The notes: a model not told the origin generated them from the letters alone. Counted from the first letter of the stretch, positions 9,070 to 16,277 are shown. The stretch: DNA of 64,000 nt from Ga0077536 sp035325705 (GCA_035325705.1 DAOKZI010000002.1:224713-288712); one strand, 5' to 3'. Made by a program: numbers and translations.

Positions 9070-9471
9070 GTGGAAAAGAAACTCAAGCATCTTGAGTTCA
9101 TCCAGCAGGCCATCAATCGTATGGCCTCGAATCTATTCCTGCTTAAAGGTTGGACCGTCACCCTCATCGCTGCTCTATTCGCTCTTGCTGCGTCTGAGTC
9201 TCAAGACCGCTTCTTCTTTCTGGCATATATCCCCGCGCTGATGTTTTGGGGGCTCGATGGCTATTTCCTTTCGCAGGAGCGTCGCTTCCGCTCCCTGTAC
9301 GAACACGTGGCTAAGCTTGATGAGAGTCAGATCGATTTTTCAATGGACACTGAGCCGTTCAAAGACGTACCGCGAAATAGGTGGCTGCATGCAATGTTGT
9401 CTCGAACACTGTTCATTTATTACGTAGTGCTCGCAATAACGATGCTGTTCGTCATGAAGTGGCTGAAATAA
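9070..9471 (+). CDS. Three-helix membrane protein paired with a TIR-like gene (putative effector)
   Basis: 133 residues from a GTG start. An amphipathic N-terminus (HLEFIQQAINRMASNLFLL) precedes TM1 (about 26-43) and TM2 (about 47-66, AYIPALMFWGLDGYFL). A charged cytoplasmic stretch (70-110) is followed by TM3 (113-130, LFIYYVVLAITMLFV). I recognise the general pattern of small membrane proteins encoded beside TIR-like genes, but cannot name a family. Only 15 bp separate it from the TIR-like gene, so they are probably one operon. Its lower GC and position at the element end suggest acquired cargo. A membrane-disrupting or signal-sensing role is inference. Confidence 0.75.
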   Translation: MEKKLKHLEFIQQAINRMASNLFLLKGWTVTLIAALFALAASESQDRFFFLAYIPALMFWGLDGYFLSQERRFRSLYEHVAKLDESQIDFSMDTEPFKDVPRNRWLHAMLSRTLFIYYVVLAITMLFVMKWLK

Positions 9472-9486
9472 CGAAGGAGACGCTTA

Positions 9487-9972
9487 GTGCCCCGCAAGCC
9501 TGTCTTTTACAGTTTTCACTACGCAAACGATGCGCTCCGTGTTCAGATGGTTCGGAATATCGGTGCGCTGGAAGGTAACGCACCGGTCTCTCCGAATGCG
9601 TGGGAGGAGGTGAAGCGTAAAGGGCCCACAGCAATCCAGAAATGGATTGACGACAGCATGAATTATCGGCGTTGCGTGATTGTACTTGTGGGAGAACAGA
9701 CAGCCGGAAGGCACTGGGTAGAGTACGAGATCAAAAAGGCATGGAACGACAAACGCGGCTTGTTTGGAATCTACATACATAATCTTGCTTGCATGCTAAC
9801 GGGGAAGTGTCGCCAGGGCGCTAATCCGTTCGAGCGATTCAAGGTCCCTGACGGTCGACTATTGTCACAATTCGTTCCTTGCTATGACCCGGGCCAGGAC
9901 GCTTATAAGGGGATCTCGAGCAACATTGAACAATGGGTCGACGCAGCAATCGTCGCAGCAAATGGCCGGTGA
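9487..9972 (+). CDS. MTH538/ThsB-type TIR-like domain protein
   Basis: 161 residues from a GTG start preceded by GAAGGAGA. The N-terminus RKPVFYSFHYANDALRVQMV is the hallmark first strand of the MTH538 TIR-like fold (the DUF1863 family that includes Thoeris ThsB). It is followed by AIQKWIDDSMNYRRCVIVLVGEQTAG and WVEYEIKKAWNDKRGLFGIYIHNL; E81 in YEI occupies the position of the TIR acidic residue. ThsB proteins make a nucleotide signal from NAD upon phage infection. No ThsA-like SIR2 or SLOG partner lies here; the only partner is the membrane protein immediately upstream. Domain call is firm, defence role is inferred. Confidence 0.85.
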   Translation: MPRKPVFYSFHYANDALRVQMVRNIGALEGNAPVSPNAWEEVKRKGPTAIQKWIDDSMNYRRCVIVLVGEQTAGRHWVEYEIKKAWNDKRGLFGIYIHNLACMLTGKCRQGANPFERFKVPDGRLLSQFVPCYDPGQDAYKGISSNIEQWVDAAIVAANGR

Positions 9973-10050
9973 GGCTGCGGTGACTCAGCATCTCGCCAAT
10001 GCTTTGATGGACCGGGGCATTTCAGGTGTTTCAGCACTGAGAAAGCTCTT

Positions 10051-10290
10051 ATGAAGGGGCTGGTACGGCGAAAAGACGTCCGCAGTGTTCGCTTCGCTGT
10101 CGAGACAGACATGGGTTTCACGGTCTTCGACGTCGTTTCTGGCGAAATCAATGTCGGCGATTTTGTTTCGGGCCCGCTCAACGATCATGGAGATGCGGTC
10201 CTAAAAAATCTGACGACTGGAGAGCGCATCGAGGTTTACGTCGAGGCCATCCAGGCAACGCAGAGCGCGGCGCGAGATCTACTTAGCTAA
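10051..10290 (+). CDS. Small hypothetical protein of the element
   Basis: 79 residues, beta-rich by composition (RSVRFAVETDMGFTVFDVVSGEINVGDFVSGPLN), with the look of a compact OB- or SH3-like barrel: FVSGPLNDHGDAVLKNLTTGERIEVYVEA. No signal peptide or membrane segment. Ribosome site is weak. It is 78 bp after the TIR-like gene and 17 bp before the KTSC gene, on the same strand. I do not recognise it. Confidence 0.6.
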   Translation: MKGLVRRKDVRSVRFAVETDMGFTVFDVVSGEINVGDFVSGPLNDHGDAVLKNLTTGERIEVYVEAIQATQSAARDLLS

Positions 10291-10307
10291 CGGGACAGGG
10301 GGACATC

Positions 10308-10508
10308 ATGGAAATGGTCCGCGTGAGATCCTCAGCGATCCGTGCCGTCGGCTATGACTCAGCAACTGGTCGAATGCGAATCCAGTTCATTGAGGGCAAC
10401 GCGTACGACTTCTGCAGGGTCCCCGAGTACATCCATGTCGGCCTCATGACGGCCCCTTCCAAAGGCAACTATTTCAACGATCACATCCGCGACCGATATC
10501 AGTGCTGA
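10308..10508 (+). CDS. KTSC-domain protein
   Basis: 66 residues preceded by AGGGGG. The motif run VRSSAIRAVGYDSATGRMRIQFIEGNAYDF, then VPEYIHVGLMTAPSKGNYFNDHIRDRY, is a KTSC domain: S at the start, Y/F-x-F-x-x-G in the middle and a final G-x-Y/F-F-N. KTSC proteins are small, common on phages and mobile elements, sometimes fused to lysyl-tRNA synthetase; the biochemical role is not settled. Confidence 0.88.
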   Translation: MEMVRVRSSAIRAVGYDSATGRMRIQFIEGNAYDFCRVPEYIHVGLMTAPSKGNYFNDHIRDRYQC

Positions 10509-10653
10509 GCGCCTTCAGCGCAACGTCGGCAGTCTTTTCTGACTCTATCTATCGCGGACGCGCTACGGCCCGCCCAGCGCGCCCCTGAGCCGCAACCCGT
10601 CAGCGCCCGGGAAGCGAGCGGAGGTCGCGTCAGGCGCGGCGTGCCGGCGCCCA

Positions 10654-11208
10654 TCAGGGCGGAGTACGCCGGCCGCGCAGGCTCGCGATCGTGTCGGCCG
10701 CGAACAGCCTGAATCGCGCCAGATCCTCGTGCGTCGCCTCGCCGAGGTAGATCTCGTGGAGCCCGTGCACTTCCTCTCCGAGCAGCACGCCGAACCGCTG
10801 CAGATCTTCGGCGATGGTCGCGATCAGCGGCCAGTGCGTCGAGATCAGTTCGGCCGCGGCCTGGCGCAGCTCGGCCTCAGAGCGCCGACAGTAGGCGAGG
10901 TGCTCTTCGGCCAGCCGCTCGTCTGTCTCGGCACCAGCGGCAATCTCAGCCAGCGTCGCGGGGTCATTCGAACGCACGCGCCGCTCGGCCTCTGCGCCCG
11001 CGTAGAGTGAGATCGCAATCGCTTCGTTCCCCTCCGTCGACAAGTCGTCCTGCTCGAGCGTCGAGAGGCGTCCGGCGGTCTTCGTCATGTCGTCGTCCAC
11101 GATGCTGAGCATCGACACCGCGTGGCCCAGCACGAGGTCCGCCGCGGCGTGGCCGGCTTCGTGATATGCGACGTGCCGTGCACTCGGTAGAGGCTCGAGC
11201 GTGTTCAC
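10654..11208 (-). CDS. Small HExxH protein resembling the FtsH M41 peptidase domain
   Basis: 184 residues. VAYHEAGHAAADLVLG carries the zinc motif H16-E17-x-x-H20 at the very N-terminus, followed by a strand/helix pattern like the FtsH protease domain (ETDERLAEEHLAYCRRSEAELRQAAAELI near the third-ligand region). There is no AAA+ ATPase part, so it would be a free-standing peptidase or a pseudo-enzyme. Its ATG overlaps the stop of the membrane protein at 11205-11852 (ATGA), so the two are co-translated. A second protein of the same type lies at 16278-16796. Confidence 0.72.
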   Translation of the reverse strand: MNTLEPLPSARHVAYHEAGHAAADLVLGHAVSMLSIVDDDMTKTAGRLSTLEQDDLSTEGNEAIAISLYAGAEAERRVRSNDPATLAEIAAGAETDERLAEEHLAYCRRSEAELRQAAAELISTHWPLIATIAEDLQRFGVLLGEEVHGLHEIYLGEATHEDLARFRLFAADTIASLRGRRTPP

Positions 11209-11852
11209 GCGGCGGGTCCTTCCTGCTCACCCAGCGACGGGATCCATTGGTTACGCTCGAAGTCGAAGTAGTGCGGCCACGCCGGTAAACGTCGGTGCTG
11301 GCCAAACTCATCCCAGCACTCGAACTCGACGAAGAGCGTGAGTGCACAAGTTCGCGTGCTCTCCGTTACGGTCGCGCGCATGGTCGCGAGCGATGTGCTG
11401 GCCTTGTCGAGCGCTCCCTCGATCTCAAACCAACCGCGCTGCTCGAATCCGGGGAACAGCAGCCAACGCTGTGTGCCGTCGTACAAAGCGCCTACGCTGA
11501 CAGGCTGCCCAGCCACTTTGACATTCAGGTTCAATCGCGCCTTCACCACTTGCATGGTGCCGTTGCTCATCGTCACCATCGTGCGCCCGCGCGGATGGTC
11601 CGAGATCAAGCGCAAGCTCCAGGATACCGGGAGAAGCCCTTCACGCTTCTGTCGCTCGGAGGTGGCGTTGGCCATTCTGTTCGTATCGAATGCATACCAG
11701 AGCAGGACGACCAGCGTGGCCGCAAGGATCCATGCCGACGCGAGGTCCACATACTTATCGCTTGACCATGCCACGACCGTGGTGACGATCATCAACACGA
11801 ACACGATCACGGCGAAGCCAATCAACGCACTTACTTTCAAGTCAACGCGCAT
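11205..11852 (-). CDS. Hypothetical protein with two N-terminal membrane helices
   Basis: 215 residues. TM1 is about residues 9-31 (ALIGFAVIVFVLMIVTTVVAW), TM2 about 36-54 (LASAWILAATLVVLLWYAF). A short linker (NRMANATSERQKREG) leads to a soluble beta-rich domain (LNLNVKVAGQPVSVGALYDGTQRWLLFPG) of about 120 residues. Many mobile-element membrane proteins share this layout; no named family recognised. It forms a two-gene unit with the downstream HExxH protein and starts downstream of the terminator at 11879-11906. Confidence 0.65.
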   Translation of the reverse strand: MRVDLKVSALIGFAVIVFVLMIVTTVVAWSSDKYVDLASAWILAATLVVLLWYAFDTNRMANATSERQKREGLLPVSWSLRLISDHPRGRTMVTMSNGTMQVVKARLNLNVKVAGQPVSVGALYDGTQRWLLFPGFEQRGWFEIEGALDKASTSLATMRATVTESTRTCALTLFVEFECWDEFGQHRRLPAWPHYFDFERNQWIPSLGEQEGPAA

Positions 11853-11878
11853 AATCCCCGCCCTTCATCCGCCGGCTA

Positions 11879-11906
11879 AAGAAAAGCCCCGTACATGCCG
11901 GGGCTC
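11879..11906 (-). terminator. Intrinsic terminator of the small-ORF operon
   Basis: On the minus strand AGCCCCGG-CATGTA-CGGGGCT is followed by TTTTCTTT, a good stem plus U-tract. It lies 25 bp downstream of the last tiny ORF (stop at 11931) and upstream of the next leftward gene. Confidence 0.75.
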
Positions 11907-11930
11907 CAAGTCTCGCACACTGGCCGCCGG

Positions 11931-12077
11931 CTACCGCTCCTCGAGCACCCTCCTTGCCTCCCGCGCAGCTTCCCGAGACGACACCTGCCCGGCGATCAAT
12001 CGACCCAGCAGCGCGCGCCTGGCGGGAGTGTCGGGGCCGTCGCGGTAGACAGCCAGGTCGACTACAACGGCCGTCAT
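11931..12077 (-). CDS. Tiny hypothetical ORF (48 aa), last of a coupled operon
   Basis: Encodes MTAVVVDLAVYRDGPDTPAR and then a basic helix ending ARRVLEER. Its ATG overlaps the stop of the preceding ORF (ATGA at 12074-12077), and the terminator follows 25 bp after its own stop. The coupling is the main support; no family recognised. Confidence 0.5.
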   Translation of the reverse strand: MTAVVVDLAVYRDGPDTPARRALLGRLIAGQVSSREAAREARRVLEER

Positions 12078-12262
12078 GCCGGCTCTCCTGCAGCGATAGA
12101 CCGGTGCGCTTCGGCCACCAGGCGGTCGAGCGACAGCGTGCCGGCGCGCCAGTCGGTGACGAGCTGGTCGTAGCGAGCCGGTTCCAGCAGGTCGAGCAGG
12201 AGCACGGCGAGCAGGTCCTGTCGGCGGTCCGGCGGGAGGCGGGTGAAGTGCGGGGTGGTCAT
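12074..12262 (-). CDS. Tiny hypothetical ORF (62 aa) in coupled operon
   Basis: 62 residues, helical and acidic/leucine-rich (DRRQDLLAVLLLDLLEPARYDQL). ATGA overlaps join it to the ORFs on both sides. No recognisable domain. Position within a chain of such overlaps, ended by a clear terminator, supports real translation. Confidence 0.55.
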   Translation of the reverse strand: MTTPHFTRLPPDRRQDLLAVLLLDLLEPARYDQLVTDWRAGTLSLDRLVAEAHRSIAAGEPA

Positions 12263-12465
12263 GGCTGCAGCGTCTCCATCATCTCGGCAACAGCCCGCAG
12301 CTTCGTCTGTACCAGCGCCGTCAGCATGTCGCCAGCACGGTCCGGCGAGAAACTACCTTCGGGCCAGTCGTGCCGGTCGCGTTCGGAGAGGAATCCGATC
12401 ACGGTCTCGGCGTCGAGCAGGGCGTCGTCGATCTGTCGCAGTTGCTCCGCAGTGATGATGCTCAT
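12259..12465 (-). CDS. Tiny hypothetical ORF (68 aa) in coupled operon
   Basis: 68 residues, helical (ITAEQLRQIDDALLDAETVIGFLSERD). ATGA overlaps at both ends. It shares with its upstream neighbour the pattern of an amphipathic helix pair spaced by a polar loop with Asp/Trp (HDWPEGSFSPDRAGDML). Function unknown. Confidence 0.55.
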   Translation of the reverse strand: MSIITAEQLRQIDDALLDAETVIGFLSERDRHDWPEGSFSPDRAGDMLTALVQTKLRAVAEMMETLQP

Positions 12466-12710
12466 TGCGCGACCCCCTCTTCAGCCGCCAGCCATGCCGG
12501 CGAATCGAAACGATCGCGCAGGTCGGCCAGCGTCCTGTCGGCTTCGTTGATCGCGACGGCCAGCAGCTCGACGGCAATAGCGGCCGGGTCGTCGTCCAAC
12601 CTGCGCTCTTGAGGTATCGCCTCGATTACATCGAAGTGCTCGGTCACCAGCCGGGACGCAGCGACCACGGCTTCGGACAGCTGCTGCGCAATGGTTAGCA
12701 GGCGGGTCAT
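12462..12710 (-). CDS. Small hypothetical helical protein (82 aa) in coupled operon
   Basis: 82 residues from MTRLLTIAQQLSEAVVAAS. This ATG was chosen over an upstream one because it forms an ATGA overlap with the preceding ORF's stop. Helical, with IPQERRLDDDPAAIAVELLA and a C-terminal DRFDSPAWLAAEEG. No domain recognised. Confidence 0.55.
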   Translation of the reverse strand: MTRLLTIAQQLSEAVVAASRLVTEHFDVIEAIPQERRLDDDPAAIAVELLAVAINEADRTLADLRDRFDSPAWLAAEEGVAQ

Positions 12711-12910
12711 GCTGCACCTCCCGTCGGCTTCCCCTTCGCAATCTCGTGGTCCAGCGCGTTGATGCACAGGTCCAGCGTGCGGAACACGCCGAGTTCGGCC
12801 TCTTCGTTGAACGCCTCCGTCATGTCGACGCTCTGGAGCATGAACAGGATATTGCGGACGTTGATAAGCGTCTGCCCGCTGACGCCGTCTATCAGGGTGT
12901 TGGTGCTCAT
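12707..12910 (-). CDS. Tiny hypothetical ORF (67 aa) in coupled operon
   Basis: 67 residues, helical (LINVRNILFMLQSVDMTEAFNEEA ... LDLCINALDHEIAKG). ATGA overlaps at both ends tie it to the 176-residue first gene and to the next small ORF. No family recognised. Confidence 0.55.
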   Translation of the reverse strand: MSTNTLIDGVSGQTLINVRNILFMLQSVDMTEAFNEEAELGVFRTLDLCINALDHEIAKGKPTGGAA

Positions 12911-13437
12911 GACCGCACCTCCAACTCAGCGATGATCGCCTCCGCTTCCTGCAGCTCGATCACCGCACGCTCGCCCGCATCCTTTCGCGCAGCCAGTTCC
13001 TCGCGTACCCGCTTCGAAAGCGCGGCGAGGCTCTCCCGGCCCCATCCGTGCACCATGGCAGCGGCTTGCTGAAACTCCCGCAGGCGCTCCAGTGGGTCTT
13101 TAGGCGCCGGTGCGGGCTCGGCTGCCAGCGCGGGATTCGGGCGCTCGCGAAAGCGGGTGTAGATGTACTGCCCGAAGTCCTCAAGCTGCCGCGCGTAGTC
13201 CTCCAGGACGTAGCCAATCCCTCGCGGCGTGAAGTCTCCGAGGTGGTTTGGCGGAACCGTCAGCGCGTCGCTGAGCGCCATGAGGCGGGGCACCAGCAGG
13301 CCGAGGCTGTTCACGACGTCGAGCGCGTCTTTATCACTCGTCTCGCCGGCGGAGATTTGCCACCAGTCTGGGGCGCGGTACGGAAGAGTGGCGTCCTCGT
13401 CGGTGTCGACTTCTGGGTTCTGGATCTGGTCGTTCAT
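12907..13437 (-). CDS. Hypothetical protein heading the small-ORF operon
   Basis: 176 residues from MNDQIQNPEVDTDEDATL; a start 39 bases further upstream is possible but lacks a better ribosome site. Acidic N-terminus, then DWWQISAGETSDKDALDVVNS, a helical middle, a Pro/Ala linker (ALAAEPAPAPKDP) and a coiled coil (ERLREFQQAAAMVHGWGRESLAALSKRVREELAARK). First gene of the six-ORF coupled chain. Probably phage-derived; function unknown. Confidence 0.65.
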   Translation of the reverse strand: MNDQIQNPEVDTDEDATLPYRAPDWWQISAGETSDKDALDVVNSLGLLVPRLMALSDALTVPPNHLGDFTPRGIGYVLEDYARQLEDFGQYIYTRFRERPNPALAAEPAPAPKDPLERLREFQQAAAMVHGWGRESLAALSKRVREELAARKDAGERAVIELQEAEAIIAELEVRS

Positions 13438-13807
13438 TGCGTAGTTCCTCGGTATGGCGGAGGAGGCCACGCGCAAGAGTCCCCAGGTACGGGATAGAAT
13501 GGGCAGCAGTCATCGTGGGCAGCCTCCTCCAAGGTTGCTTCGGTGATTAGGGCCCGGCGGGTGTCTCACCACCCGCCGGGACCGCCTTCATAGAGTGCGC
13601 CCGCCGCCCCCTGCCTGACAAGTCCCTGCGAGATGCCCGTCAGCGCTACGGAGACGGCCACCACGCCGCGCAGCCGCCCGCCGCTACTACCCCACAGCCC
13701 TGGGTGCCGCTCGTGATGCGCTATGCGCCTTGGCGGCGCTCTGACCGGCTGTCGACGCCCCCGGCCTCCTCGCCTACAGTTTCCGGGAGCCCTGCGGAGG
13801 CAACGCC
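13438..13807. other. Divergent intergenic region with two inverted repeats
   Basis: No gene. It separates the leftward small-ORF operon from the rightward HTH gene. It holds a perfect 11-bp stem (CCCGGCGGGTG 13553-13563 / CACCCGCCGGG 13570-13580, loop TCTCAC) and a looser pair GGAGGAGGC (13459-13467) / GCCTCCTCC (13522-13530). Promoters for both directions are expected here; I could not fix convincing -35/-10 pairs. Confidence 0.55.
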
Positions 13808-14134
13808 GTGACCGAATCCCCGAACATCGCCGGCAAGGACTATCTGACGCGTCAGGAAGCGGCGCACTACGCCTGCGTGTCCGTCCGCCATTGGGACAGT
13901 GTGCGGCGGCTTTACGGGATTGCAGGCATCCCTTGGGCCGGTAAGGTCGTGTTTCGGCGGGGCGACATACAGCGTGCGATTGAACAAGCGGCGGCCGGCG
14001 GAACCACGCCGCCGAGGCCTCCACCGGAACGCCCCGATCCGAGTCGTGACCGGCGGTCTAACGAGGAGCGGTCGCCACCGCCACGAGAACGAGAACAAGA
14101 GCGGCCACGAAAGCAGCAAGCACGGCAACAGTGA
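13808..14134 (+). CDS. HTH (excisionase/MerR-like) DNA-binding protein with charged tail
   Basis: 108 residues from a GTG preceded by GCGGAGG. Residues about 10-60 (DYLTRQEAAHYACVSVRHWDS ... GKVVFRRGDIQRAIEQ) form a HTH_17-type DNA-binding domain as in excisionases. The last 45 residues are almost only Pro, Arg, Glu and Gln, probably disordered. The end overlaps the opposite-strand membrane gene by 77 bp. It is the only rightward gene in the element middle and may control the divergent operon or excision. Confidence 0.78.
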   Translation: MTESPNIAGKDYLTRQEAAHYACVSVRHWDSVRRLYGIAGIPWAGKVVFRRGDIQRAIEQAAAGGTTPPRPPPERPDPSRDRRSNEERSPPPREREQERPRKQQARQQ

Positions 14135-14558
14135 TCCGCCACTTGCGGTCCGTCAACTTCGCGTTGTGTTCCTCGTGCTTCGCGAGGAAGTGGATGAGAT
14201 CGAGTTGAAACTGCGCCGGCGCCAAGTGCAGCCACCCCTCGCACAACGGTTCGGCCGCGATCATTCGAACACGCCCATGTAGCAGGCCGACGCATGCAAG
14301 GACAACGGCCGCAGTTGCCAGCGTGACCGCCGACCAGAACACGGGCGACAGCAGTACGGCCTTGGTGCCCTGAATCGCCAGGGCGCAGACGAAACTGACG
14401 AGCGCCGTACACGCGGTCATCGCGTTCTGCAGCCGTCCGTTCATGCCGTCCACGCGCTGAGCAACCGCAGCCGCCGAGTTCAGCGCGATCGCGTACGCGA
14501 GCCCGATCGACGGAAACTTCGATTCAAGGTCGACGGTATCAGAATTCGGCGTGTCCAT
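14058..14558 (-). CDS. Hypothetical three-helix membrane protein
   Basis: 166 residues. An amphipathic N-terminal helix (about 18-45, AYAIALNSAAAVAQRVDGMNGRLQ) precedes TM1 (46-62), TM2 (73-93), a soluble stretch with HFLAKHEEHNAKLTDRK, and TM3 (142-163). The layout helix-TM-TM-linker-TM resembles the membrane protein beside the TIR-like gene, though sequences differ. It overlaps the tail of the HTH gene on the other strand. Function unknown; a cell-envelope effector or superinfection factor are possibilities only. Confidence 0.68.
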   Translation of the reverse strand: MDTPNSDTVDLESKFPSIGLAYAIALNSAAAVAQRVDGMNGRLQNAMTACTALVSFVCALAIQGTKAVLLSPVFWSAVTLATAAVVLACVGLLHGRVRMIAAEPLCEGWLHLAPAQFQLDLIHFLAKHEEHNAKLTDRKWRITVAVLAAFVAALVLVLVAVATAPR

Positions 14559-14666
14559 CGTTCAATCTCACTCTCGCTGTTCGCGCACCGCACGTTACAA
14601 CGCAACTCGCGATCTCAGAAGCCCGACACGTTGTGCGGTTCTCAGTCGAGATGCGCGGTTAAGGAA

Positions 14667-15182
14667 TCATCGGCTCTGACGTTCGAGTTCCAGCCGCCGG
14701 CGGCGCAGGTCGGTGCGCCAGTGCGCCGAGCGGGACGCGTCGACCGCCTGTACGGCGACTGTCGAGCCCGGCCGTTCAAACGGCGTGACCACCAGCGCGC
14801 GCAGCTGTGCGCGCTTCACAGTGCGGATTCGGACGCCGTTCTCGGTCGACCATGCGTCCTCGAGGACGGCCATGCCGATGTCGACGCCGCGGACTGCGCC
14901 GGTTTCGACCAGGTTCACGAGATCAGCGGCGAACTGCGTGGCGGGCAGGTCGATGCTGTACCGCAACTGCCCGTTGATCTCGCTGACGCGCATCGTTGAG
15001 GCGCGCACGCGGCCGAGAACTCGCTCGGACCACAAGGCCGCCACACTGCCAACCACGCCGTTCCTGAAGGCGCCAGGCGCAAGGATCTCGCGGCCGTAGG
15101 CAGTGTCGATGGCGGTCCCGAGGCGGACCGCAATGCCGACGAGCTGCAGGGCCTTGCCGGCGCGCGTCAGGTGCAGGTTCAT
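14667..15182 (-). CDS. HK97-type prohead protease homologue, catalytic residues apparently lost
   Basis: 171 residues with the family's order: REILAPGAFRNGV, VAALWSERVLGRV, MRVSEINGQLRYSIDLPATQFA, LVETGAVRGVDIGM and LRALVVTPFERPGSTVAVQA. In active prohead proteases the second block normally holds the catalytic His (LLWxH) and the fourth the catalytic Ser (GxSIGF/GMSFGF). Here they read Glu and Asp. By my alignment from memory it is therefore a pseudo-protease. It lies just downstream of the terminase small subunit, separated by one small ORF, with no capsid gene following. Confidence 0.8.
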   Translation of the reverse strand: MNLHLTRAGKALQLVGIAVRLGTAIDTAYGREILAPGAFRNGVVGSVAALWSERVLGRVRASTMRVSEINGQLRYSIDLPATQFAADLVNLVETGAVRGVDIGMAVLEDAWSTENGVRIRTVKRAQLRALVVTPFERPGSTVAVQAVDASRSAHWRTDLRRRRLELERQSR

Positions 15183-15382
15183 GCGACCCCTAGCTGCCGC
15201 CGCGCGGCTTCGAGTTCATGCGGCGTGGCGAAGTACTTCCACTGGATGACCATCGTCTTCAACTCGGCATCCATGTCGTCCGTAACCGCCGGGAACACGC
15301 CGGTGCGCAGCGCCTCGGCCAGCCAGGCCGGCAGCGGCTCGCGCTTCCTGTTCCGCCGGACACGCCTAGGCATATCTGCCAC
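15179..15382 (-). CDS. Small hypothetical protein between terS and the protease homologue
   Basis: 67 residues: a very basic N-terminus (RRVRRNRKREPLPAWLAEAL) then VFPAVTDDMDAELKTMVIQWKYFATPHELEAARRQLG. Its start overlaps the end of terS by 17 bp and its stop overlaps the next start (ATGA). Position between packaging genes suggests a packaging-related or DNA-binding accessory; no family recognised. Confidence 0.6.
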   Translation of the reverse strand: MADMPRRVRRNRKREPLPAWLAEALRTGVFPAVTDDMDAELKTMVIQWKYFATPHELEAARRQLGVA

Positions 15383-15701
15383 CTAGCCCAGGCGGGCGCG
15401 GGTCGGGATCGGGCGTGCCGTCGAGGCCGATCTCGCGGACCATTCGAGCGAACGCCAGGCGCGCGTCACGCTCGATCGCGACGGCCGGGTGCGGACGGGG
15501 TTCGTTGAACCGATTGCGGTACGTAGCGCCCTCGGCGGCCACTTGCTCGCGGGCCTGGACACAGCGATCCCAGGCTTCGCCAGCAAGCGTCAGCAAGCGC
15601 AGGTGATGCGACTCAAGTTCGAAGTCGGCGGCCACCTGCGACCACCAGCGGCGGGTCGTCGCGGAGAGGTGAGCCGGAGCTTTGGGGGTGCGTTTGCTCA
15701 T
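15366..15701 (-). CDS. Phage terminase small subunit, P27 family
   Basis: 111 residues. HLSATTRRWWSQVAADFELESHHLRLL, EAWDRCVQAREQV, TYRNRFNEPRPHPAVAIERD and ARLAFARMVREIGLD match the P27 small terminase pattern closely. It recognises the pac/cos site and recruits the large subunit, which is absent from this element. In satellites a private TerS redirects the helper phage's packaging to satellite DNA; that role is inference here. Confidence 0.88.
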   Translation of the reverse strand: MSKRTPKAPAHLSATTRRWWSQVAADFELESHHLRLLTLAGEAWDRCVQAREQVAAEGATYRNRFNEPRPHPAVAIERDARLAFARMVREIGLDGTPDPDPRPPGLGGRYA

Positions 15702-15795
15702 GGGTCAGAAGTTGATTGAACCGGGGATGTCGCCAAGCGCGTGAACCTGTGTGGTCGGTCTAAGCCCACAAGGCTCTGTAGTTTTTTTGCCACCC

Positions 15796-16179
15796 CTACC
15801 CGATCGCAATCGCCTGCTCGAACAGCAGCTCGCCCCACCGCGCGATGCCATCCTCGGCTTCGGGGTCAGGGGCCTCGCGCCAAACGACGGGCACGATGGT
15901 GTTGCCGATGACGATCCCGTCGTGCTGTTCGTCTTTGGCCTTCGCCAGTTCGAACACGGCGCCCGCGGCCTGCAAGCGCCAGAGGTCGGCTCTCTCGACC
16001 GCGACGACATCGCCCACTTCGACACCGCGCCAGGCGCGCAAGACCAACACGTGCGGCCAGCGACGGTTCGCACGGTCGATCTCCGACCACTTCACGCTGT
16101 TCGGCATGCGGCTGGTCGTCTTCTGCGGCATGCGACCGATGAGACCTTCCAACGTGTAATCCTGCGCCTGCTCAGTCAT
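15796..16179 (-). CDS. Hypothetical element protein (127 aa)
   Basis: 127 residues from MTEQAQDYTLEGLIGRMPQK, start chosen for the GGAGAAAGAGAC site just upstream. The middle (VLVLRAWRGVEVGDVVAVERADLWRL) is beta-rich and the end helical (DGIARWGELLFEQAIAI). No domain recognised. It starts directly after a terminator and so is probably transcribed from its own promoter, leading into terS. Confidence 0.6.
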   Translation of the reverse strand: MTEQAQDYTLEGLIGRMPQKTTSRMPNSVKWSEIDRANRRWPHVLVLRAWRGVEVGDVVAVERADLWRLQAAGAVFELAKAKDEQHDGIVIGNTIVPVVWREAPDPEAEDGIARWGELLFEQAIAIG

Positions 16180-16196
16180 GTCTCTTTCTCCGTGAT

Positions 16197-16233
16197 AAAA
16201 AGCCCCGCCACTCACGCACCGTGTGCGGCGGGG
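16197..16233 (-). terminator. Intrinsic terminator, leftward
   Basis: On the minus strand CCCCGCC at 16227-16233 pairs with GGCGGGG at 16203-16209 around a 17-nt loop, and CTTTTT follows. It closes the unit ending with the HExxH gene (stop at 16278). Confidence 0.75.
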
Positions 16234-16277
16234 AGTACCGACGACGTGAGGAGCGTCGCCCGTCGCTGCGTGATCGT

